DNA from: Artocarpus heterophyllus
Taxonomy: Eukaryota; Streptophyta; Magnoliopsida; Rosales; Moraceae
Assembly: GCA_025403435.1 (NCBI GenBank)
Contig: CM046345.1
Coordinates: 3,913,052 to 3,977,051, forward strand
DNA: 64,000 bases
Direction: 5' to 3'
The notes beneath the pieces are model-generated. The model was not told where the DNA came from. It ran no database searches and saw nothing but the letters and a program-made list of their open reading frames with translations. Positions within the stretch are counted from its first letter, which is position 1; each line of letters starts with the position of its first letter. Both the position numbers and the translations under genes were made by a program. Shown here piece after piece: positions 47,661 to 59,930 of the stretch.

Positions 47661-48699
47661 TCGTTTACAGCTTGTCGTTTACGTCATGATATAGAAGAAA
47701 CGTTAACGTTTTCCTATGTTTTTGGGAACGTCTTCGCTAGCTGGAAATCCCACCAAGAGTAACGGTTAAAAGACGGACATATACTTACTGGTAGGTTCTT
47801 GTAGTTCCCACGAAAGAAACATGTCTTTTTTTTTTTTTTTTTCTCAAAAAGATAAACGTTTTCCTCCTTATGGGAGGTCATGAACATATTCTTACAAGCA
47901 AGGGCAGAGCTACTCACAGACGAGAGTGGGCAGCCGCCCCCTAAATTTTTGTTTTCTTTTAATTTTGTATATAGAATTTCATGAAACTTGTGCTTCATCT
48001 CTCCTAAAATCATGTTTCATCCCCTGAAATTATATTTCATCTTTTTAAAATTCTATATCTCTTCATTTGTCCTGCAATCTCAGTTCACTCATACCCTGTG
48101 CTGCTTAACTAATTTTCTGGCTTCATCTATGCTTACAAGTAATACTGAAATTCTACCAAAATGAAGAAACCAAACCTAAACAATTGGATTCTTAGTGATA
48201 GTTTTGTCGAGTACCTTTAAACTAAAATGCCTTCATTTGGCAACATCGTTTCAAATATATAGTTTCAATTGTTAGAATATAAAGTTCTTAAATGTTATAG
48301 TGTAAAGCAAAAATAAAAATTGCATAGTCAACAAGTTGATGCAATTAATAAAAGTCATCCAACATAATTCTAATTTCGTAACTGAATTAGTAATTGCGTT
48401 GACATTGACTAAGAAATTAAAAGTTCTACAAAAATTTCCAAAAAAAAAAAAAACACTTTCAGTTTGAAGATAACTAATTGAAGAAAATGAATGTCTCTAG
48501 TCTCCACGCATTAACTTGCAGATTTAATGGCGCCTGTGTATAGAGAAATTATAGAAAACCGTTCTCGAATATACCAAAAAAGAACAACACAACCGTGTGT
48601 ATGTATACATAATGTTTGCTATTTTTAGGATTCAAACTTTTGACCTCTTTTTTAACCCCACCATGACTTTACCAACCAGGCTACCAATAACAAACATGC
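47661..48699. other. Distal upstream DNA of gene II-2
   Basis: No gene. Parts align with 7,740-8,590 upstream of gene II-1. Confidence 0.5.
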
Positions 48700-49880
48700 C
48701 ATCAAGGGACTCCATGTGAAAATTGTTAAGAACGGCTTAACGTTTTTGGTAGCAGATTCATTGATGATGTGGCATACAATTATTGATACAAAGGAGGTCT
48801 GAGTCAGCAACGGGTTATGACGGATGTATTGAGTAGGAAAAGGGGTTTATTGACTGTTTAGACTATTTCAAAGAGAGAAATAGGGGACTTATTGAGCGTT
48901 ATTCAGATTAGTCTGTTCTGTAATTACCAGTGTAATGAGAGGGAATTCTTGAGTCGACTTTTCTTTTTCTCTTTTGTTGCGCTGAAGGAAAATTCTTGAG
49001 GTTGAGAACGAAAGCTTGGGAATTTGGTAACTGTAACTTTCAAAGGTTGAGAACGAAGACTTTGTCCAAGGCCGTTGACCGAAGACTTTGTCCAAGGCTG
49101 TTGACCTAAGGACGTAGATCCACATTGGATCTGTTGAAGTTGATTAAATAAATGGCAAAGAACAGTGCGCTATAAATATGAACATTAAGAATAGTACGCT
49201 ACTAGCGTGAACTCAAGGACAGGCAGGCTATTAATATGAATGTCAAAAATGGTATGCTATCGGTATGAATCAATATGAATGTTAAAAACGGTATGCTACT
49301 AGTATCAATGTCAAGGATAGTGGGCTATCGATGTAAATGCTAGAAGTAAAGGGGGAAGTATTAATAACTATAAATACCCCATCCCTTTAGTTGTTTAGCA
49401 TCTCAAGGAGAAGAGAAAATCTCTTTAGTATGTGGAATAATGTAGGGGCATTTGGCTCCTCAATATAGGTACGGATAATACTTGGTTAGGAGTAATTTCT
49501 TGAGATCATGTATCCAAATCCCATAGAGAGAAAATTGAATGAGTAATTTTCTAGTTGATTGGGTTTTAGTATGAGAAAAATTACTGAAAGTGTGGTTATA
49601 ACAATTTTGCACGTACTTTTCTCTAGTTGTCTCTAACAACAATCGTAGATTTTCTCTGATTTAGAAGTTTTTCGCGTAAATTTTTGTGTTGCATTTTTTA
49701 ATTTCTCTATTGGCTTTTGATATTCTATAAAAGAGGATCCTAAGAGGGAGATTTGGTGAACCAAATTTCCCAACAGGATCGAACCTCGTAAATGAGTTGT
49801 TGTTCTTGTGTGTGTGTGTGAATGCCCTTGTGTTGATTAATCATTCTTCATGATTCTTAGCCATTAAGAGTATGAAAGTT
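48700..49880 (+). repeat. Copia-type LTR-like fragment interrupted by a solo LTR
   Basis: 48,700-49,131 and 49,776-49,880 together match the continuous sequence at 8,585-9,000. The break falls at GGATC. A short local duplication of CGAAGACTTTGTCCAAGG occurs near 49,045-49,098. Confidence 0.7.
49132..49775. mobile_element. Solo LTR with TSD GGATC
   Basis: 644 bp with TGTTGAAGTTG...TTTCCCAACA ends, flanked by GGATC at 49,127-49,131 and 49,776-49,780. The paralogous block at 8.9 kb has a single GGATC at this point, which proves the insertion. No internal domain, so it formed by LTR recombination. Confidence 0.9.
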
Positions 49881-49974
49881 AATGTGGTCAGTACGCGTTT
49901 GATAAAAATCTTATGAAAAAGTGATTCTTGAATGCTAACAATATCCGTACAGAACAGTAGACAAAAGTTTTCAA

Positions 49975-50140
49975 AAAGCCATTTAGAATGTTTAAAAAGT
50001 GTAGTTAGAACTGAAAATTTTAAATTGAAATTATAACACATGAGAGCTTCACACTATAATTTTTTTACTACTGTTGTGAGAATTTTACACTATAACAACT
50101 AAAAATCTTAGTTGAAACTGATTTTGCCAACACCCTTATC
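49975..50140. repeat. MITE-like fragment (GAGAGCTTCACACTATA group)
   Basis: It contains ACATGAGAGCTTCACACTATA and TTTTACACTATAACAAC and ends near CCAACACCC, related to the element at 43,975. Confidence 0.4.
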
Positions 50141-50472
50141 GTCTAATGTCTTCTTTAAGCCATAGTTTCGAGTTAACCAAGTCTATCGAGTTTTTTTTTT
50201 TTTTTTTTAAGGCAATGTGTGTTTAAACCCCGAAAACAGTAGCAATTTCCCCAAGATATTGTTTTCCTAATCTCCATTGGACTAAATTTATATAACGTTA
50301 CCTTTACAGCTTTATTACTAAAATTTTACTTCTGGAGTAAGAAAAGCACCGCAGATCAAGAGAGTATTTATGTTATATGCTTATAGATAACTACAAATAT
50401 AAAATTCATTTTGAAAACCATCTTAACAGTATAAGTAAGTGATATAGTTTAGCTGAAAATATGAAAAGATAG

Positions 50473-50634
50473 CATAGTGTCATAGAAAATTTTCATAACT
50501 CAGATCGGAAAGATAAAGTAAAGATTCAAACTATCCTAGAGAATATTAGTTATATAAAATCCCAAATCAACGTAGGACAACAAAAAATCATTACAATCCA
50601 AAAAAAGATAGATAATCAAAAATACCAGCCATGA
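50473..50634 (+). pseudogene. Pararetrovirus ORF1 C-terminal fragment
   Basis: An open stretch rich in Ile, Lys and Gln, predicted helical, with no domain recognised. Its stop overlaps the next start in an ATGA at 50,631-50,634, the ORF junction style of badnaviruses and tungroviruses. The upstream part is interrupted by a stop. Confidence 0.5.
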
Positions 50635-50795
50635 ACTTATCTCAGCTTAAGAAAATAGAACTAGAAGCCCATAGATTATTAGAAGAAGCAAATAATAAAT
50701 TGAAAGAAATAGAAATTTACGCTAAAAGAATTCAAAATATTCAGAACCAATTAAAAAAGGCATTGAAAGAAATTAAAAATATAGTATTAGGATGA
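50631..50795 (+). pseudogene. Pararetrovirus small ORF2 (54 codons)
   Basis: MNLSQLKKIELEAHRLLEE start, then heptad-like Lys/Glu/Ile repeats typical of a coiled coil, as in small virion-associated proteins of this family. Its stop overlaps the next ATG in a second ATGA (50,792-50,795). It is intact as an ORF but lies in a decayed copy, and the end has been duplicated. Confidence 0.55.
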
Positions 50796-50990
50796 ATGAG
50801 TATAATATAGCTTTAAAAAACACCCAGAAACATGCTATGAAAGTGGAAGGAAAAATATAGTATTAGGATGAATGAGGATGAAATTAAAAATATAGTATTA
50901 GGATGAATGAGTATAATATAGCTTTAAAAACACCCAAAAACATGCTATGAAAGTAGAAGGAAAAAGTTCCTATAAACCCTTGTCAGCATC
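50770..50990 (+). repeat. Tandem duplication, period 111 bp
   Basis: AAATTAAAAATATAGTATTA starts at 50,770 and again at 50,881. The duplicated unit spans the ORF2 end and ORF3 start, so two copies of the ATGA junction exist. The second copy lacks one A in its A run. Confidence 0.85.
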
Positions 50991-52330
50991 GGACATCATT
51001 ATAATAGCACAAAATAACACCATTATAGAAATATTATTAATTATTATAGAAAAATTAAATAGGATTGAAACGAGAAAAAATAAAACAAAAGGATTTTTCC
51101 AATAAACTAGAAGAAATTTCTCAACAATTTAAAATCTTAAGGTATCAGATAAAATTATAAGAAAAAATCAAACCATAGGAAAACCAATTTTTGGAAACTT
51201 TGGATTTGAAAAACATGAGTATCAGAATTAAAGAAAATCCAAAAAGTAGGAGAGATATTATAAGTCATCCCTCTATTTTTCAGAGAATAGGATCTATTAA
51301 AAATAAAAATAGGGAGGGAAATGAACTATAAGAGTAAATACACGTAGATCAACAATTAGAAATATACAGAAATAAAGGATTAAATGCAATAAAAGCAGAA
51401 AATATATATATATATATATAATAAATCCCAAAAAGAAAAATTTTCGACCAATTAAGACACAAAAAGAACATAGTATAGCCTGTTCTCATAACCATGCTAA
51501 TTTATATAGTGTTTGGAATGGTAGTGGGAACTATTGGTTAAAAGCACTTTGACTGTTACATGTGAGAGCTTTACACTGTAGCAATTTTTTTTATTGTTAT
51601 TGTAGCATGTAAGAGCTTTACACTGTTTATAATTAAAAAAGTGGTGAGAACCACTCTTGCTAAACACAAGGTTAGAATTAATAGGTCCTGAAACAGTAGA
51701 AAGTGATCTTAAGAAAAAAGGAATGATAATAGTCATTTAGCACTATTTGTAGTAGGAATAAAAGCTTCAGTAAGAAAAGATACAGGAACCAAAGCATTAA
51801 TAATTTTACATGACGATAGATGGACCGACACAAAGAAAGCAATAAAAGCTAGTGCAGAAGCTGACCTAAATAAAAATTCATGACTATTTTATATAGCACT
51901 AGATTACCTTATTAACACTAAAGAGCTAGGAAATATAAAAATTCACATACAAAGTAAAGGATTCGAAGCTTTCAACAGAAACTCTAAAAATCTATTAATA
52001 ACCTTTGGATTCATTGGAAAAGCTAGCACTACTTCATATTTGGGAGTAAACTCTTTAATGAAGAAACTGTACAAACCCATGACTAAAACGAATTAAAGTG
52101 ATACCTGCAACAAAAATATGAGGTGAAGATTTAATCGGAACAAAATAGGACTTATTTAAAATTAAAGAAGGATCAGTATTAATGCCAGAAACTAGCCAGA
52201 TTTATGAAAGTAGTCAAGGAGAGATTAGCATAAGATTTGGAAATTATAATAGAACAACTATCTCAGAAGAAAGTGAGCAAGAAGAAGAAGAAGAAGAATA
52301 GAATTATAAATAGCTTAGAAAGAATTCCCT
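50792..52330 (+). pseudogene. Movement-protein-like region
   Basis: Pieces of a frame include VGIKASVRKDTGTKALI, HDDRWTDTKKAI and FIGKASTTSYLGVNSLM, with the spacing of the caulimovirid movement-protein domain. The region contains several stops and a 159-bp MITE at 51,509-51,667. Confidence 0.6.
51509..51667. mobile_element. MITE inside the pararetrovirus
   Basis: Ends GTGTTTGG and CTAAACAC, with internal GTGAGAGCTTTACACTGTA twice. It is related to the element at 43,975-44,148 and must be younger than the viral integration. Confidence 0.65.
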
Positions 52331-53656
52331 CTTTTTCTGAAGAAGATATGTGGAAAGAAATATCTACTTAGGAAATTAAAAACTTAGAGGAATCTTATGG
52401 AACCATAGAAGAAGTATTGATGGTTGAATCAAAAACAGATAAGAAAATGAAGAGAGAAGAACACTTCACTGAAACCTCAAATACTAACAAAGCCAGCATG
52501 ACCAACCAACCTTGTAAAGTAAATCAGAATATCCAAGGGAAAACATGGAAGATAGAAATAAATATAGAGGAAAAAATTTAGATTTAGAAAGATTACTGAA
52601 ACCCAGAACAGCAAGCCAAGAAGGGCATCTCTTAGAATTAAATTGTGACCCTCAACTTTGGTCATTAGCAATTGAACAATGGGCAAACGGTTTAGTAATA
52701 GTCTTTCATGATGCTAATAGCATTTCAAAATTGATAGACGCTCAAAAAATGTGGGAGTGGTATGAAACATTCTGAGGAAGTCTAGTTAGCATTCATTTAA
52801 ATAGATATAAGCAAAAATATCCAGTAGAATATAATATCAGGAGAGCAGCAGAACTAAATATTCATAATTTTATAAACTTAATTAAAGAATTAGTATCGGC
52901 AAGTTTTGGAGAAAAAGATCAATTTATACAAAGCATATCTGCCAGGGAATTAAAATAATTAACTTGTCATAATCTTAAAGAAATTGTCAGTTCTAACCAA
53001 AGCTACTTAGAATTAGCCACTGAAGTAGGATTAAGTTATGATTTAGGAATAGCCCAAAATATATGCTAAAAATTCCAAGAAGAGTAGGAGGAAAAATATT
53101 ACAAGATTGGAATGCAAATGTAACCTCAGAAAACACTCAGCCTAACTTATTTAATAGAATAATTTATACCTTTTATAATCTTCGAAATATGTATATAGAG
53201 GTTGTACAACAAAAAGAATTGAAAAAAGAAAATAAAGGAGAATATAGTTTTTGTAGCAACATATATACTGGAATAGGAAAATCACCTAACAGAAAAATCA
53301 CTAGAAGAAAATATTTTAAAACTAGAAGATCAACCACCTTCAAAAATAAAAATTTTAGAAAAAATAAAAAGAGATATTTTAAGAAAATCAAACCCAATAA
53401 AAAATATAAAAAGAAGTGTAGATGTTATATATGTGGAGACCCTAAGCATCTTGAACCACAAAGTTCTAAAAAGAGTGATAGGAAAAAAGAATTGGTTGGA
53501 TTAATTCATGATATTATAGAAGATGAATATATTTTACCCTTAAAAGATACTTCAGATGCAGACTCTGAGATTTATAGTATTTATTCAGAAGAAGAGATTA
53601 ATTTTGAAAGAAGGACTAAAGTGATAGTGAAATTAAGGACCCAAATGACGTTTTAG
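52331..53656 (+). pseudogene. Capsid-protein-like region with zinc knuckle
   Basis: Frames at 52,545-52,775 and 53,063-53,656 carry a capsid-like core followed by a Lys/Arg-rich stretch and CYICGDPKHLE near 53,420-53,460. The knuckle has Cys, Cys and His, but the final Cys expected in C-x2-C-x4-H-x4-C is replaced by Gln. An acidic tail follows. Stops occur between the frames. Confidence 0.65.
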
Positions 53657-53674
53657 ACCAATTAAACAAAATCA

Positions 53675-53995
53675 ATGTATTACTATGTCCAACATACAAA
53701 CTACTTCCCCATAATAACTCAAGAATGTAAAGATCTAGAACACAAAATAGAATTTAACAAAGGCAGGCTAGAGATCCCTTGCTCAAGGTGTAAACACTAT
53801 CCAGGATTTGAAAATAGAGGACAGTGTTTCGTACGTAACCATGAATATTGCTTTAAGTGCCTAAATCAAATAGAAATAAACCCTCCCAATAAAACACCTA
53901 GTTTAACGATAGGAAAGGGAGACTTTGTTTACCAAAGACAACAGATAGAACTAGAACAAGTTAAACTAGAAAATGAAAATTGCAATTTCAAATAG
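53675..53995 (+). pseudogene. Second Cys/His-rich domain
   Basis: A 106-codon open stretch with CSRCKHYPG, CFVRNHEYCFKC and a Gln/Glu-rich end. Badnaviruses and tungroviruses carry a second Cys-rich motif between capsid and protease, which fits this position. Confidence 0.6.
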
Positions 53996-54249
53996 AAAGA
54001 TGCAATATGAATCCCGAACAGAAAAAGAAAAAATTAGGAAAGATATTCTAAACCAAGTAGGATTAGACCAAGGCTACCAAGATGAAATAAAAAGTGTTAA
54101 GTACAAGTTAAAAAAATTAAAAGAACAACTAGAATAGGAAAGTAATAAAAATAAAGCCAAAAGATAAATAGAAGACTATTACCTACCAGATAGTCAAACC
54201 ATAGAGAGTCAAGAAGAAATTGAAGAATTAATTAGTATTTCTAATCCAC

Positions 54250-55710
54250 AAATTTCAATACAACAAAATAGTTTTATCATACCTTGTTGTGTTATATTTC
54301 CAGACAAAACCACACTAACAAAACCTGCACTTATAGACACAGGCCGCACTAGTTGTCATTTAGACATACAAAGTGTACCAGAAAAATTAAAAATAAAAAA
54401 AAAAGACTGAATCAGGATATGGTAGAATAGCAAATGACAGTATTACTAAATATGAAATAGCATTATGTGATTCCTAGATAGATATTGACAATGAAAAATA
54501 TCCCTTACCAAAAGCATGATTAAGAAAATTTGCAATAGATCGGAAATTTAAACTAATTTTGGGACTTAAGTTTATAACCTCCATGAAAGGGGGATATTTA
54601 CTGACTAACAGCCAAAGTTTACTTTTTAAAAGATCTAGTATAGTCTATAAACCAGATATCAGAGTATACACTATCTAAGCATGGTGGACCAATAGAGTCT
54701 CAAATAGTTTCTATTGCTAACTAATAGCTACAGCCATTAGTACTCCAGAAGAACATCATGAATAGAATGTGATGCTCTTTGGACTTAAAAATGCACTCGG
54801 TATAATCGATAAAATATTTAATGCCTCAGAAATTTCAAATTTTTGTTTGGTTTATATAGATGATATCTTAGTCTCTTCAAAAGATACAGAAACATATTAT
54901 GAACACCCATACAAGATCTTTAATAAATTCTTAGAGAAAGGAATAATCATTTCAGAAAAGAAAATGAAACTGGGACAACAATATATAGAATTCCTACGAC
55001 TTAAAATAGGAAAAGGAAAAATAAAGCTTCAAGAACATGTAGCTAAAAGTATTCTGGAAGGACCAGATGAGTTCAAACTTAAAAAAGAACTTCAGAGCTT
55101 TTTAGGAAGAGTTAATTACGCCAGACCATTTTTAAAGGATATAAAGAAAGTTAGTCAATTGCCTTTACAGTAAAACCAGCCTAACTGGAGATATAAGATT
55201 CAATGAAGAAGATAAGAAAGTCGTTAGACAAGTAAAAGAAATTATTAAAAACCTACCAGAGTTAACTTTGCCATTAGAGACAGATTATTTAGTATTACAG
55301 ACTGATGGAAGCAAAGGAGGATGGGGAGCCATTCTTTTAGCTAAAAATAGTAAAACAGGTTCAAAGAATACAGAAAGACTATATGGATACAGATCAGGAA
55401 AATATATAGAAAAAGATACTAGAATGACAAGTTTAGATTATGAATTATTAGCTATAACTTATGGTATAAAAGCTTTTGAGATACATTTGTATAAGTCTTT
55501 TACTATTAGAACAGATTGTAAAGCCACAGCAGAATTTAGTAAAAAAAACTACACAAGAAATCTTCATCTCAAAAAAAATGGACCAACTTTATGAATCAAG
55601 TCATTGGAGAAGGGTATTCACCAGAATTTGAACGTATTGCAGGTAAAGAAAAGATGTATGCAGACCAGGTTAGTAGACTAATTTATGATGTTAAATTCTG
55701 ACCAGATGAC
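54250..55710 (+). pseudogene. Pararetrovirus protease, RT and RNase H remnant
   Basis: Aspartic protease motif LIDTGRTSCHLD near 54,325. RT palm at 54,769-55,173 with FGLKNA, YIDDILVSSKD and FLGRVNYARPF. RNase H at 55,268-55,594 with LQTDGSKGGWG, DYELLA and RTDCKA, so three acidic catalytic positions can be seen. The distance from protease to palm is shorter than usual, implying loss of the RT finger region. Several stops. Confidence 0.85.
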
Positions 55711-56145
55711 ATCTTAGCATTTAAAAATAGATTTATTAGGACAGCCTTAAGGGAAGCGTGTCTTCTGTCAACTATTCAGCGCCAGCACATTTTGGCAAGC
55801 CATTTTCAAGTCCCTCTGGATGGGATCAGATATATATCAGCAAAAATCAAATATCAATATTACCCAGATCACCACCAGATTATTCTAAATTAACCTCATT
55901 AGGAAATCAAACCAGATTATCTCTAAATGAAAAAATTAGCCTTCCAGTGTATCCAAAACCCAGTTACAAACCTTTTCCATGAACCATGATTATCCCATAA
56001 CAACATATAATCTTAGACAATCTTTGGAAGTTTAATGAGATCCTCAGAAATACTATTGAGCCAAAGATTTTCACCATGTGATGAGTAGTCTCAATATTTT
56101 CTTTCATAATAAAAGCCATTTTGTCCATCCAGACACCCTTCCAAG

Positions 56146-57180
56146 ATGAAAACCTTTAAGGTATATACAGTTTATAATGGCCACAAAACTGGATTTTAGC
56201 TCTTGGCCTGAAGTAGTTACACAAATCACAGGGTTTAAAGGAAAAGCTTTTTGGCAAGGTTTCTGCAACATTGATGAAGCAAAATTAGCCTTCTATGGTT
56301 TTAAAAGCAATGTTTTTGAAGAAGAAAATCTAGAAAATCCAGCAACTCTTAAAGCTCAGAATGAAGTCCTTAGAATAGAATTACAAATGTTGAAAGAAAA
56401 GAAAGTTTTTGAAATAAAAGAAATATTTGCAGACAAAGATATTCTAAATAAAGTAAGAAAATCTAAATAAAATAAGAAAACTTCCTGGAGTTATTCAAGA
56501 AGTGATTTTCGAAAAAGCAGAAAATAGTGATTATAAAATGGAGATGGAATTACTTTTTCATCTTTCAGAAAATTTCATATCTATAGAAGGATTACAAGTA
56601 ACAGTGGAAAAAGAACTCAAATTTCATTATCCCTTTATTATCCCTAAGCTGGTAGTAGAAACAAAGAAGTTTAAGCATATTGTTATCAGAGATAGAATCA
56701 TTAATGCAGCAACATTGTTCGATTATGGTCTAACTCAGAATTATTTATTGAAGACTCAAAAGTTCCAACAGATTTTCCTAAGTCCTTTTTCTAATTCTTA
56801 AAAAATTTTGAAAAAGAAAAGTTTGTTTTAATCAAGATCGAAGCAGTTCCAGCGAATGGATTAAAGAAGAAAATAGGTTTATAGAATTTATCCTAACTTA
56901 TATCAGAGTTTTAATTAATAGCATCACTTAAAAAAGACCGCAATTCTATGATAATGAAATAGCTATCACCAGCTTTAGCTAATACTTAGGAGAAAACACA
57001 AGTTTACGGTTACAGATCTTGGTAAATAGCCAGCCTTTTTCTAATATTACTTCCCAATAGTTACATAAGCGTACTAGAAAAGGGAATCAATTTCGCATCC
57101 AATTATCTCTTTTCACATTCCTTTTCAGTCCTTAAAGATTTTAATTTTCTTATGGCATCCCATTAAAAACTAGTAAATAT
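56146..57180 (+). pseudogene. Transactivator/viroplasmin-like ORF remnant
   Basis: An ATG at 56,146 opens VYTVYNGHKTG. A frameshift near 56,196 leads into the frame at 56,177-56,470 with SWPEVVTQITGFKGKAFW and DEAKLAFYGF, the fold shared by caulimovirus ORF VI and the N-terminus of eukaryotic RNase H1. A coiled-coil stretch follows, then a frame at 56,502-56,801. The remainder to 57,180 is stop-ridden. Confidence 0.65.
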
Positions 57181-58009
57181 GCCCACAAATTACTATAAAA
57201 TTATTGGATGAATGTGATACGGACTTGCCAAAAATTGATGCACCCATTGGAAGTGAAAAAACAACAACACCGCAACACAAAGAAGGAGAACGGTAGTAAA
57301 TGTCACTTTTTTAAGATTAATTGTAGTAAATAGTAGGTTTTAAATATATTTAAAATAAACAATAATTTTTTGGTTTAAATAATTTATTTATCTTCTTATT
57401 TACAGTATAAATAATTTTTATTTACACTAAATAAATTTAAGACGTAAATAATTTATTCATCTCCTTTTTTATAGTGTAAAGAATTCTTATTTATACGGTA
57501 TAATAAATTATTTACATAATAAATCTATTATTTATTATAAATATTTTTAAAGCTCAATATTTACTTCAAAAAAGTTTCAAAAATATTTTATTTCGCAAGT
57601 CCTACCCAACAAAAATTACATTTTGATTGAAAAAAGAGGCTGCCACAAAGATCAAAACTGAACATATGCAACGAGTTTAGCATGGCTACGAAAGGTACGG
57701 CCCAAGCCCCTATCTGTATTACTCCAAAAAAAGCCCAAGAACAGAAATCACGGTCTGCAATGCGTTAACTGGTCTCCCATGGCATCTGTCTTCAACTAAA
57801 AAAGCCCATGGGAGATTGATACAGGAGCTTTTAGAATATAAGTGGACCCATTAAGTGACATTGTCTAGAAAATTGCAGATTGAAAAATAATTTGTGGGCA
57901 GGCATCTCGCCCCCTTCTATTGTGTAACCCACCTTAATGGCTATCAAATTTTTAACGAAAAACTGAGTGATTTACACCATTAGTCTCTCAACTCTTTAAT
58001 TGGTGAGGC
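57181..58009. other. Intergenic DNA with an inverted-repeat hairpin
   Basis: An imperfect inverted repeat of about 40 bp per arm spans 57,332-57,575 (AGTAAATAGTAGGTTTTAAA against its complement near the right end), with an internal tandem TAAATAATTTATT-type repeat. Probably a non-autonomous DNA element. No gene is seen in the rest. Confidence 0.5.
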
Positions 58010-59930
58010 AAAACGATCTTTAAACTTTCAAAATGTTGCCAAACTTCTTCTAGTAGCTTGAACTTCAATGGTGTAGTTGGACTCTGTTGATTAGATGAGC
58101 TGCAGTGTTAATTGCCTCAGCCCAAAACGACTTTGGTAGCCCCACGTGCAACCTTATAATTTTAGCACGCTCGTTTAGAGTTCTATTCATCCTCTCAGCT
58201 ACACCATTCTGTTGTGGTTTCCCTGGAATAGTTTTCTTTATCTTTATTCTATTTTCAACACAATACTACTTGAAATCATCATCTATGTACTCTCCCCTAC
58301 TATCAGAGTGCAAGCACTTCACTTTCAAATCTGTCTCATTTTCCACCATAGCTCCCCATCTCTTAAAAACATCAAAGACATCATATTTGTTTTTTCAAAA
58401 AGTAAACTCATACCTTTCTGCTTGAGTCATCAATAAATGTCATGTAACAATTTGAACCACCATGAGAAGTCACCATCAAAGGTTCCCACACATCTGTATG
58501 AACTAGCTCCAACTTTTTAGACTTAGACTCTCTACCTATTTTTGAGAAACTAACTCTCTTATGCTTACCAAAGATGTAGTCTTCACATAAACTGTAATCA
58601 ACATTTTTCAACCCTGACAGTTTTCTTTCAAAGTGAAGCACCTTCATTTCCTTCTCACTCATGTACCCAAGTTTATGATGCCATAGCTTAGTATTAGTAG
58701 CAGAGTCAGCAACTATTATAGTATCTCAGCAACTAGAATTAATGTAGAGAGTTTCAGCTTTACGTCCCCAAGCAATAACCATGGTTCCTTTTGTGACTTT
58801 CCAACCTCTACAATTAAAGGTCACATTATGTCTTTCGTCGTCAAGTTGTGCCACCGAAATCAAGTAGTGCATCAATTTGGGTACATGTCTCACCTTATGA
58901 ATCTTCCACACAAACCCGTTAGGTACTTTCAAATTGACATCTCCAATGCTAACAATATCCAAAGGTTCACCATCAGCAAGATAAACCTTTCCATGATTTT
59001 TGGCAATATAATTCTCCAAGATATCACAATGTGCAGTAGTGTGGAATGATGCTCATGAATCTATCACCTGTGAATCAAGAGAATTGTCAATAGACAAGAC
59101 AAGGCATCCTGTGCCTCTTCAGTGGCAGCATTTGCGGTGTCATTGTTCTTGTCTTCATTCTTCTTTAAAGCCCTACAATTCCTTTTTAAGTGGCCAGTCT
59201 TTCCACAATTCCAACACTCCATATTCCTATCGTTCCTTGACTTGCTTCTCTCATTCCTTGACTTGCCTCTTTTGCCATTATCCTTGTTGGAATGTCTTAT
59301 AAATTTCCTACCCTTATTCTCAACATTAAGGGCAGAGTTCGATATTGAGGCTTCACCAGAATCCTTTCTATGGATTTCTTTCGCCAAATAGAGTTTCTAA
59401 CATCAACAAGCTTCAAATTTGCATTCCCAATCGAATTGGTAATGGCCACTCTCATGGGTTCTCAACTATTTGGTAGCGAGGCCAAAAGGATTAGGGTGTT
59501 GATCTCATCATCAAATTTAATATCGAGACAAATTGATTCAAAGCAGTATTAAATTTATTCAGATGCTCTACCTTCGAGACACCTTCAGACATTTTTAAAT
59601 TAAAGAGCTTCTTTATAAGGTGTACCTTATTATTGACTGAGGGCTTCTCATACATGTCTGACAGAGCCTTCATTATCCCTACTATGGTCTTCTGCTTCAC
59701 TATGTTCTGGGCCACGTTCTTTGACAAAGTTAAATAGATCACACCCAATACCTAAGATTTAACTCCTCATCCTTCATGCATTTGGGCTTATTACCTAAGG
59801 GCAAGTGCAATTTCTTGCTATACAAGTAGTCTTCCACTTGCATCCTCCAATAGGAAAAATCCAAACCATAAAATTTGGTGATTCCTGTTGTCAACCCTTC
59901 TTCACTTGTCATTGTTCTCAACTCAATTGA
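58010..59930 (-). pseudogene. gag-protease-integrase remnant of the second copia
   Basis: Gag start MRTMTSEEGLTTGITKFYGL at 59,921, Gag core near 59,500-59,740, zinc knuckle CWNCGKTGHLKRNC near 59,180-59,230, protease/pre-integrase pieces at 58,726-59,019 and 58,408-58,662 (SLCEDYIFGKHKR, MTFIDDSSRKV). Frameshifted throughout. Confidence 0.85.

Larger units (their letters stand above)
50440..57180 (+). mobile_element. Endogenous pararetrovirus relic (Caulimoviridae)
   Basis: Plus-strand order: two small ORFs, a movement-protein-like region, a capsid region with a zinc knuckle, a second Cys/His cluster, aspartic protease DTG, reverse transcriptase, RNase H, and a separate inclusion-body/transactivator-like ORF. 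There is no integrase and no LTR, which with the TAV-like ORF points to Caulimoviridae rather than an LTR retrotransposon. Stops, frameshifts, a MITE and a tandem duplication show it is a dead integrated copy. Genus is not assigned. Confidence 0.85.

Noticed and set aside
53063..53656. 197-aa ORF as a host zinc-finger protein
   Set aside because: Position between the movement and protease regions and the Lys-rich knuckle identify it as a decayed viral capsid piece.
58105..59552. Plus-strand ORFs of 60-106 aa
   Set aside because: Antisense to the second copia element.
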